A stretch of 64,000 nucleotides of DNA, taken from the NCBI GenBank assembly GCA_052143315.1, contig JBKQTE010000091.1:27028-91027 (forward strand), read 5' to 3'. The notes under the pieces are model-generated. The model did no database searches, had not been told where the DNA came from, and was given only the letters and a program-made list of their open reading frames with translations. Both the position numbers and the translations under genes were made by a program. Source of the DNA: DASZIT01 sp052143315. GTDB taxonomy: Bacteria > Actinomycetota > Acidimicrobiia > Acidimicrobiales > RAAP-2. This document shows positions 57,483-64,000 of the stretch, piece by piece. Position 1 is the first letter of the stretch. Each line of letters starts with the position of its first letter.

Positions 57483-58487
57483 TCAGGTGGCGGCGACGTC
57501 GAACATGGCAGTCGCCGAGTGGACGCCGCCGTGATCCGCCGAGCCGAACTGGATGGTGCCGGTCACCCGGAGCCGGCCGATGGACAGCTCGAGCTGGCCC
57601 GGGGGGAGCACGCGGCTCGCCAGGTCCCCGGTCAGGGTCACCGTGCCGGCGATGGCCTCTTTTCCATAGCTACCGGCGATGTCGTAGTGGATGGTGGCCC
57701 GGCCCGACGCCTGGCTGAAGGCCTGGCTCAGCTCGGCGGTCCGGATCGAGATCGTCGTCGAGAACGCGGTCCCCCCGAGCCTTCCGACGTACAGCAGCTC
57801 CGGAAGCTCGGCGGGAAGAGCCGCCAGGTCCCCGTTCTCGAGCTCCTGCATCGACTGCTTCGACTCCGGTGACGGGCCCCCGGCCCCGGCCACCGCACTT
57901 CCGGACACCGATCCGTTGAACTCGGCCGAGTCGGAGGGCTCGCCGATGAAGCTGCCCGAGGTGGCAGGGGACTTCCAGGAGATCGAGGCGGTGCCCGAGC
58001 CCAGGGGGATACCCGATGCGGACGACCACACCCCACCGATGAAGAGACCGACCACGACCAGTGCCACGGCCACGGCCACGGCCACCACCGCCGCCAGGCG
58101 GCGATGGCTTCGACTCCCGTGCCTGCCGGGCGGGATCGCCCACTGGTTACCGGCCCCGAAGCCGGCACCGCCTGGTTGTGCACCGGATCCTGCCGCCCTC
58201 GTCGGATGTGCGTAGGGATCCACGAGGTACGGCGCGCCGGGAGGCGTCAGGCGGCCGGATGCCCCCGGCGCCTGACGGCCCGGACCGGCTCCCGGTGCCG
58301 CGCCGATGGTCGGAAGGTCGGAGAAGGCCCCGGGCGCCTCCGGGCCCGGCACGGCCGGTTCGGGCCGGCCGCCCGGTCCCGGACCGGGCGGTCGACCCGA
58401 GAGGACCACTGACGGATGGAGCTCGGGCGGGTACCACCGGCCGTCCGAGGCGATCCACCATCCCGGACCCTGGGACGTCTCACTCAC
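57483..58487 (-). CDS. DUF2510-domain single-pass membrane protein
   Basis: 334 residues. The N-terminal DUF2510 motif is PGWWIASDGRWYPPELHP, followed by about 100 residues rich in Pro and Gly, a membrane helix (LAAVVAVAVAVALVVVGLFI) and an extracellular domain of about 175 residues with no recognised family and no cysteine. The start is GTG 58487, immediately before DUF2510. The function is unknown; actinobacterial DUF2510 proteins are usually surface-associated. Confidence 0.8.
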   Translation of the reverse strand: MSETSQGPGWWIASDGRWYPPELHPSVVLSGRPPGPGPGGRPEPAVPGPEAPGAFSDLPTIGAAPGAGPGRQAPGASGRLTPPGAPYLVDPYAHPTRAAGSGAQPGGAGFGAGNQWAIPPGRHGSRSHRRLAAVVAVAVAVALVVVGLFIGGVWSSASGIPLGSGTASISWKSPATSGSFIGEPSDSAEFNGSVSGSAVAGAGGPSPESKQSMQELENGDLAALPAELPELLYVGRLGGTAFSTTISIRTAELSQAFSQASGRATIHYDIAGSYGKEAIAGTVTLTGDLASRVLPPGQLELSIGRLRVTGTIQFGSADHGGVHSATAMFDVAAT

Positions 58488-58633
58488 CGCACCTACCCGT
58501 CCCCTCTCCCGCGACCGGACGCGATCGTAGCCAGCGTCAACCGACGCGGCGACATCGCCCGATGGCCGAAGACGGGCCGGGCACGGTGCCACCCACCGAC
58601 GGAGGTCCGACGTCGACTCGTGGAACGGAGGGC

Positions 58634-61600
58634 CTAGACATCCCGATCACGGCCGCCGATCCATCGACGGTAGGCGCCCCGCACGGCACCTGCGGGGAGG
58701 ACCTGCCGGCGCCGGGGTCCGCCGCCCCGATCGGACGACCGGGCCGGCTCCGCATCGGCGGTCGTCGTCGACAGCCCTGCCGCCACCTGGCGGATCGACG
58801 GGCGTTCGAACAGGTCCACCAGGGTGAGGTCGACGCCGCTGGCCGCCGCCCGGGCCACCACCTGGACGGCGAGGAGCGAGTGGCCGCCGAGATCGAAGAA
58901 GTTGTCCTCCACCCCCACCTCGTCGACGCCGAGGACCTCGGCCCAGACCGCCGCCAGGACCTCTTCGGTCCGAGTCCGTGGCACCACCAACCGGTTGTCC
59001 AGCTCGGGGCGGGCTCCGGAGGGGACGGGAAGCGCCCGGCGGTCGACTTTTCCGTTCGCCGTCAGCGGCAGACGCTCGAGGGCGACGAAGGCGGCCGGCA
59101 CCATGTACTCGGGCAGCCGGCGGCGCAGGGCGCTCCGGAGCTCGTCCGACCGGCCGGTTCGGTCTGCCTCGTGCACCACGTAGGCCACCAGCCGGAGATC
59201 CCCCGGGGCGTCCTCACGGGCCATGACCGCCACCTGCCGGACCCCCGGCTGCTCGGCGATGGCGGCTTCCACCTCGCCCAGCTCGATGCGAAAGCCCCGG
59301 ATCTTGACCTGGTCGTCGAGACGACCGAGGTACTCGATGGTGCCGTCGGGTCGGTATCGGGCCAGGTCGCCACTGCGGTAGAGCCTGGACCCCGACGTGC
59401 GGAAGGGGTTCGGGACGAAACGGTCAGCCGTGAGGGTCGGTCGGCCCAGATAGCCCCGGGCCAGACCGACACCCCCGACACACAGCTCTCCGGGCACCCC
59501 GACCGGCACCGGCCGGAGGCGGTCGTCGAGCACGTACACCTCGGTGTTGGCCATCGGCCGGCCGATCGGAATCGGACCCTCGGCCAGCACCCTGGTGTCG
59601 TCACCGGGAAGCGTCCACGCCGTCGAGTGGACCGTCGTCTCGGTGATCCCGTACATGTTGACCAGCGTGGCCCGGTGAGGCCCGGAGGCGATCCACGGAT
59701 GGAGGTGTACCGGCATCAGAGCCGCCCCGCCGAACACCACCAGTCGCAGTTCGCCCGTCCACTCGTCACCTGACGTTTCGGACAGCGATTGGAACACCTG
59801 AGGGGTGACACTCAGGACCGTCACCCGCTCCTGTCGGATCAGGGCCGCCAGCAGTGCAGGCGAACGGGTGGTGACCATCGGCACGATGACCAGCCGCCCG
59901 CCCGAGGTGAGGGCGCCCCACAGCTCCCATACCGAGAAGTCGAAGGCGAAGGAGTGGAACATCGTCCAGGTGTCGCCCACGCCGAACGAGAACCGGCCGG
60001 CCGCTGTCGTGAGCAGGTTGACCACGCCCCGATGGCCGATGGCGACGCCCTTCGGCTGCCCGGTCGATCCGGAGGTGTAGATGATGTAGGCCAGGTTGTC
60101 GGGCTCGGCGAGCGGTGGTGGGCTGTCGGTCGGCAGGGTGTCGATGGCGGTCCGGTCGGCGTCGAGCGCCACGATGTGATCGACATCGAACCCGTGCTCG
60201 ACACCGAGCGAGGAGAGGGTGACGACGACCGAGCCACCGGCATCGTCGAGCATGAAGCCCAGGCGCTCGGACGGGAGGTCGGGGTCGAGCGGCAGATAGG
60301 CGCCACCGGCCTTCAGGATCGCGAGGAGGCCCACGACCATGTCGATGCCACGCGGGAGGCAGAGCCCGACGACCACCTCGGGGCCGACTCCGAGGGACCG
60401 GAGCCGATGGGCGAGCTGGTTGGACCGTGCGTTCAGCTCGCCGTAGGTGAGCGACCGGTCCTCGTGGACGACCGCCACCGCGGCCGGGTCCCGGGCCACC
60501 TGGTCCTCGACGAGCCCACTGATGGTCGCCTGCTCCGGGAAGGGCGTGGCGGTGTCGTTCCACTCCACCAGGAGCTGGTGACGCTCGGCCGCGCTCAGCA
60601 GCTCGAGCTCCGAGAGCCGGATCCTCGGCTCGGCTGCCACCTGTTCGACGAGGCGACCGAACTGCTCCACCAGCCGCTCCATGGTGGGCCGCTCGAAGAG
60701 GTCGGCGGCGTAGGCCAGCCGACCGCTGATGCCGTGGGTCGTCTCGGTGCAGTGCAGCTCGAGGTCGAGGCGTGTCGATGGCAGGTGCCCGGTGAAGTCG
60801 CTGACCTCCACCCCGGCGAGCCGCAACGACGGGGGAGGCGAGTCGGAGTGCTCGAACTGCACCTGGACGAGCGGGTTCCGGCTGAGGTCGCGGACTGGGT
60901 CGAGCCCCTCCACCAGCTGGTCGAAGGGGAGGTGGCGGTGGCGGGCGGCCTCCAGCGCCACGTCCCGTACCCTGGCGAGCAGCTCGGCGAAGCTGGGGTC
61001 GCCCGAGCAGTCGGTCCGCATGACCACGGTGTTGGCAAAGCACCCGATCAGGCCCTCGAGCTCCGGACGGTCCCGACCCGCCACCGGTGACCCCACCACC
61101 ACGTCGTCGGTCCTCGCATATCGGGCCACGAGCACCTGGAACGCGCCCAGGAGCGTCATCCGGAGGGTGGCGCCGGCATCGCGGCCGATCGAGCGCAGCC
61201 GTCCCACCACCTCATCGGCGATCCCGAACTCCACGGTCCCGGTCACACGACTGGGCCCGGGCGGGCGGGGGTGGTCGGTGGGCAGCTCCAGCACTGGCGG
61301 CATGGAAGCGAGCTGCCGGCGCCAGTAGGCGAGTTGACGCTCGAGGCGCTCGCCACCGATCCACGAACGCTGCCAGGCGGCGACGTCGGCGTACTGCATC
61401 GACAGGGGTGCCAGGGGCGAGCGCCGGCCGGCGGCGAAGGCGCGGTAGAGGGCACCCAGCTCACCGGCGAGCACCCCACGCGACCAGTCGTCGGACGCCA
61501 TGCGGTGCGTCGTCACGGTCAAGACGTGGTCCTCGGTCCCCAGACGGAGCAGGCGGACGCGTAGCAGCGGGTCCCGGGCCAGATCGAAGGGGCGCTGAGC

Positions 61601-61939
61601 CTCCGCGTCGGCCAGCCGACGGGCCCCGGCAACGGGCGCAGCCGACGTGGTCAGGTCCTCCTCCACCAGGACAACCGGCTCGGGGGGATCGATGACCGGC
61701 TGCGGACGCCCGGCCACGCTCACGAACCTGGTGCGCAATGCCTCGTGCCGACAGAGGATCTCACCCAGCGCCCGCTCCAGGGCGGCCACGTCCAGCCCAC
61801 CTTGGAGCCGATACGCATACGAGATGGTGGAGAGGGGGCTGCCGGGGTAGAGATGGTCCAGGAACCACAGCCGCTCCTGCACCAACGACAGCGCCAACGT
61901 GCCGTCCCGAGATGCGGGCACCATCGATGGTGCAGCCAT
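58634..61939 (-). CDS. Non-ribosomal peptide synthetase module C-A-PCP with degenerate condensation motif
   Basis: 1101 residues. Residues about 15-450 are a condensation domain (C1 ALSLVQERLWFLDHLYPGS), but the HHxxxDG motif reads HRMASDD (His145, Arg146, Asp150, Asp151), so the catalytic second His is lost. Residues about 470-960 are an adenylation domain with YIIYTSGSTGQPKGV, FDFSVWELWG and NMYGITETTVH; the specificity residues read by eye are D-F-W-S-V-G-M-V-H-K, close to threonine codes. Ser1021 in DLGGHSLLAVQVV is the PCP phosphopantetheine site. The C-terminus is a basic tail with no thioesterase. AGGGGG lies upstream of ATG 61939. Its partner is the free condensation protein at 62100-63839. 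Confidence 0.92.
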   Translation of the reverse strand: MAAPSMVPASRDGTLALSLVQERLWFLDHLYPGSPLSTISYAYRLQGGLDVAALERALGEILCRHEALRTRFVSVAGRPQPVIDPPEPVVLVEEDLTTSAAPVAGARRLADAEAQRPFDLARDPLLRVRLLRLGTEDHVLTVTTHRMASDDWSRGVLAGELGALYRAFAAGRRSPLAPLSMQYADVAAWQRSWIGGERLERQLAYWRRQLASMPPVLELPTDHPRPPGPSRVTGTVEFGIADEVVGRLRSIGRDAGATLRMTLLGAFQVLVARYARTDDVVVGSPVAGRDRPELEGLIGCFANTVVMRTDCSGDPSFAELLARVRDVALEAARHRHLPFDQLVEGLDPVRDLSRNPLVQVQFEHSDSPPPSLRLAGVEVSDFTGHLPSTRLDLELHCTETTHGISGRLAYAADLFERPTMERLVEQFGRLVEQVAAEPRIRLSELELLSAAERHQLLVEWNDTATPFPEQATISGLVEDQVARDPAAVAVVHEDRSLTYGELNARSNQLAHRLRSLGVGPEVVVGLCLPRGIDMVVGLLAILKAGGAYLPLDPDLPSERLGFMLDDAGGSVVVTLSSLGVEHGFDVDHIVALDADRTAIDTLPTDSPPPLAEPDNLAYIIYTSGSTGQPKGVAIGHRGVVNLLTTAAGRFSFGVGDTWTMFHSFAFDFSVWELWGALTSGGRLVIVPMVTTRSPALLAALIRQERVTVLSVTPQVFQSLSETSGDEWTGELRLVVFGGAALMPVHLHPWIASGPHRATLVNMYGITETTVHSTAWTLPGDDTRVLAEGPIPIGRPMANTEVYVLDDRLRPVPVGVPGELCVGGVGLARGYLGRPTLTADRFVPNPFRTSGSRLYRSGDLARYRPDGTIEYLGRLDDQVKIRGFRIELGEVEAAIAEQPGVRQVAVMAREDAPGDLRLVAYVVHEADRTGRSDELRSALRRRLPEYMVPAAFVALERLPLTANGKVDRRALPVPSGARPELDNRLVVPRTRTEEVLAAVWAEVLGVDEVGVEDNFFDLGGHSLLAVQVVARAAASGVDLTLVDLFERPSIRQVAAGLSTTTADAEPARSSDRGGGPRRRQVLPAGAVRGAYRRWIGGRDRDV

Positions 61940-62099
61940 GTCTCAACCCCCTGCCCGGGTTCCGGGGCTCCTACGCCCCCTCATTCTCGTCAGAGCCTAC
62001 CATCGCGCCTGGTGCCGGGACGGGCGTGGAGCCTGGTTCGGATGCGGTGACATTGCCCGGTACCGGTTCGATGCCACGCCGTCACGCCCACCTGATGGG

Positions 62100-63839
62100 T
62101 CACGTGATGGGCGGGCCGGTGCCGGCCAGGTCGTCCACCGATCGGAGCAGCTGGGCGGAGAACTGTCCCACGAGGTCGGCGGGGAGGTGGCGAGCGTCGT
62201 ACTGGATGGCGAATTCGAGGGCCCCCTCGTCCTCGGAGAAGCGGACCCCCAACTGGCAGCCGGCGGGATCCTTGTCCGGACCACCGGGGAGATCCTCGTG
62301 CCGCCACGACAGGCGCCCCGGTCGTGCTTCCGGGCCCGGCCCGGTGTCCACCACGCCGGCCACCGTGGACCTCGGGCTCACGTCGTAGAACACCCTGAGG
62401 TCTCGGGGGTCGATGAGCAGATCCACGACGTGCGCCAGATCCTGCGTGGACAGCTTCGTCAGGAGCCGGGTGAGGGCCTCCTCCGGCCGGGTCCACGGGG
62501 CGCAGAAACCCCCGGACGAGTAGAACCTGACGAACGCCGACCTGACGTCCTGCACCACGTCTTCGAACGCCGGGTCATCCCCGAAGTGCGCGCAGATCGG
62601 AAAGATGTCGGGAAAGTTCCCCACCAGGTTCAGCTCCTCTGCCGACGTGCGGCCTCCGGAGAGGCTCCACGCCCAGACATCGTCGCGACCGAAGGTGTCG
62701 TGGAGCGCCTTCAGGACGAGGGCCCCCAGCACCACAGCCTCCGTCGTCCTCAGGCTCCGGGTGACCACCCGCAGTCGTGTCGTCGCCTCCGCTCCCACCC
62801 TCACCTTCGAGGTCACCACCGACGACACCGTGGTATCGACGGACGAGCGGGACGGACGGCGGCTGGCATCCGGTCGGGCCGATCCGTGACCGACCAGCCT
62901 CCTCTTCAGCACCGAGAGCATCGGCTTGGTGCGAAGCAGTCGGAAGCCCCAACGAACGGGGAACCCACGTCGGATGGTCGCCGACAACAGCCGATCGGTG
63001 CGGGTCAACCTCAATTGCGGAGTGGGCATGGGTGGAAGGGTCAGCACCTCCGACTCGAGCCACTCGTCGATCGGCCGTCCCGGTGAACGCTCCTGCGTAG
63101 CCACGTACGACTGATAGGAGGTGGCCGGCTCCAGCTCGAGCTCCTCCGTCTGGTCGAAGTGCGAGTTGTAGAGCGAGACGATGTCATGCGCCACCAGCTC
63201 GAGCGACCACCCATCGACGAACAGATGGTGGGCCACGAACGACAGGAGATGGACGGAGGGACCGACCTCGACCACCAGGACCCGCCAGGTGGGACTGGCC
63301 CCCGGATCGATCGGGAGCTCGGCGTGCCTTCGGGCGTGCTCCCGGGCCGTCTGGAGACTTTCAGCCGCAGCAGTGTCCTCGAGCAGGCGCACGGTGAGAT
63401 CCAGGGAGACCGTCTCCGAAATCCGCACCCACGGGCGACCGTGCTCCGTGGTGAGACGAGCGCGCAGCAGCTCGTGCCGGGCGGCCAGCTGTTGAAGCGC
63501 CAGCCTGAGCACCTCGTAGTCCAGGGGTCCCTCCAGGCTGATGCAGATCGAGACGATCCATTCAGGATCCGACAGCCCGCCTGGACTGAAGCCCGCGGAC
63601 ACGATCCCCAGCACCTGGGAGGCCAGCGGTGGCACATCGACGAACTCTGGCAAGGCAGCATCTCCTCGTCGAGAGCCGGCCGGTGGCGTGCGTCTCGACA
63701 GCACCCTCAATGCGCCGGAGAAAGGCGCCCCGATACCTTCCTGGGGCTCCACCGAGCCCTCACCCGTCGACCTGTGGAGGCTATACGACCGGGCCGGCAC
63801 CTGCGAGCTTCCCATGCCTCGGACAACGCTGCCGGACAT
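62100..63839 (-). CDS. Stand-alone condensation-domain protein
   Basis: About 579 residues if ATG 63839 is the start; ATG 63815 or a later start is possible because the first 60 residues are low-complexity. The active motif is intact as AHHLFVDGWS (second His about residue 205, Asp209). A later segment, LVGNFPDIFPICAHFGDDPA, resembles C5 of condensation domains. It is diverged in other motifs, so a PapA-like acyltransferase is the main alternative. It lies 160 bp upstream of the NRPS on the same strand and may supply the amide-bond-forming activity its C domain has lost. Confidence 0.8.
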   Translation of the reverse strand: MSGSVVRGMGSSQVPARSYSLHRSTGEGSVEPQEGIGAPFSGALRVLSRRTPPAGSRRGDAALPEFVDVPPLASQVLGIVSAGFSPGGLSDPEWIVSICISLEGPLDYEVLRLALQQLAARHELLRARLTTEHGRPWVRISETVSLDLTVRLLEDTAAAESLQTAREHARRHAELPIDPGASPTWRVLVVEVGPSVHLLSFVAHHLFVDGWSLELVAHDIVSLYNSHFDQTEELELEPATSYQSYVATQERSPGRPIDEWLESEVLTLPPMPTPQLRLTRTDRLLSATIRRGFPVRWGFRLLRTKPMLSVLKRRLVGHGSARPDASRRPSRSSVDTTVSSVVTSKVRVGAEATTRLRVVTRSLRTTEAVVLGALVLKALHDTFGRDDVWAWSLSGGRTSAEELNLVGNFPDIFPICAHFGDDPAFEDVVQDVRSAFVRFYSSGGFCAPWTRPEEALTRLLTKLSTQDLAHVVDLLIDPRDLRVFYDVSPRSTVAGVVDTGPGPEARPGRLSWRHEDLPGGPDKDPAGCQLGVRFSEDEGALEFAIQYDARHLPADLVGQFSAQLLRSVDDLAGTGPPIT

Positions 63840-63901
63840 TGACCGGCCACCCCGGGCCGGCCTGCCGGTCGGGCACGGGGAGACGGGTCAGGACGTGACA
63901 A

Positions 63902-63924
63902 CGCCCCCCGCGGGGCGGGGGGCG
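63902..63924. terminator. Perfect GC-rich hairpin near the right edge
   Basis: A 10-bp stem (63902-63911 with 63915-63924) and 3-nt loop, followed by GTTTCT on the plus strand. A second hairpin (ggggg/ccccc, 63962-63975) and an overlapping cggttt/aaaccg pair (63923-63942) lie beside it. This may mark the 3' end of a gene transcribed from beyond the window; the T-tract is poor. Confidence 0.3.
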
Positions 63925-64000
63925 GTTTCTGGAGAAAAACCGGCGGCGTCCAACTCACCCAGGGGGCAAACCCCCAAATACCAACGGCGCTGGCGTGCTT

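Noticed and set aside
63707..63958. 83-codon minus-strand ORF at the right edge
   Set aside because: It overlaps the start of the condensation-domain gene, runs through hairpin sequence and has no recognisable features.

Overview
The window is high-GC, gene-dense DNA from an actinobacterium. Pointers are strong G/C third-position bias, frequent GTG/TTG starts, many 1-8 bp start/stop overlaps, an FbiC-type CofG-CofH fusion for coenzyme F420, an F420-type luciferase-like oxidoreductase, KorAB, DUF2510 and DUF4232 proteins, and the gene order gcvH - garA-like FHA - merR (ftsR-like) - DUF151 nuclease known from Mycobacterium tuberculosis Rv1826-Rv1829. A deep actinobacterial lineage such as Acidimicrobiia is my inference. 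No rRNA, tRNA, CRISPR array, transposase or phage gene was found, so this looks like chromosomal core sequence with an accessory peptide-synthetase locus at the right edge.

Layout. 1-0.75 kb: 3' part of a FIST-domain gene. 0.8-7.5 kb: pentose-phosphate operon tkt-tal-gnd-zwf-pgl. 7.5-11 kb: fbiC and a LOG-family protein, then a repeat-rich spacer. 11.2-14.2 kb: acyl-CoA synthetase coupled to a small ORF, diverging from an NlpC/P60 wall hydrolase. 14.2-20.3 kb: gltB-gltD (GOGAT). 20.5-23.6 kb: thiO-thiS-thiG-thiD. 23.8-31.6 kb: membrane proteins, a Tat-exported phospholipase C/phosphoesterase, a GT-C-like membrane protein, an S9 peptidase diverging from a YhdH-type oxidoreductase, and a DUF4232 lipoprotein. 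31.8-38.0 kb: the regulatory block DUF151/merR/FHA/gcvH, then a GDP-mannose pyrophosphorylase fused to a degenerate phosphomannomutase, coupled to a CDP-alcohol phosphatidyltransferase. 38.1-44.4 kb: MFS transporters, an SGNH protein, a YwaF-like membrane protein, and a DHA2 exporter overlapping its MerR regulator. 44.5-48.8 kb: DUF1015 protein, a seven-repeat lipoprotein, an LLM oxidoreductase and a DUF1697 protein. 48.8-54.4 kb: korA-korB, class I aldolase and a disordered/TPR protein. 54.5-58.5 kb: a large membrane protein, an aldo/keto reductase and a DUF2510 membrane protein. 58.6-63.8 kb: a C-A-PCP non-ribosomal peptide synthetase module and a stand-alone condensation-domain protein.

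How the genes fit together. Central carbon and nitrogen metabolism dominate: NADPH and pentoses (tkt-pgl), glutamate synthesis (gltBD), ferredoxin-linked 2-oxoglutarate oxidation (korAB) and aldolase. A GarA-like FHA protein lies in the same window as GOGAT and KorAB; in mycobacteria GarA adjusts enzymes at the 2-oxoglutarate/glutamate node.

The most unusual observations are four. (i) The NRPS has lost the catalytic His of its own condensation domain, while the neighbouring free-standing condensation protein keeps an intact HHxxxDG. (ii) TAnnnT hexamers recur 6-9 nt before start codons, suggesting widespread leaderless transcription. (iii) A near-perfect palindrome lies just upstream of the MerR-linked exporter. 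(iv) The phosphomannomutase domain of the sugar-nucleotide enzyme has lost its catalytic loops. All functional calls rest on motif recognition by eye; no database search was run.
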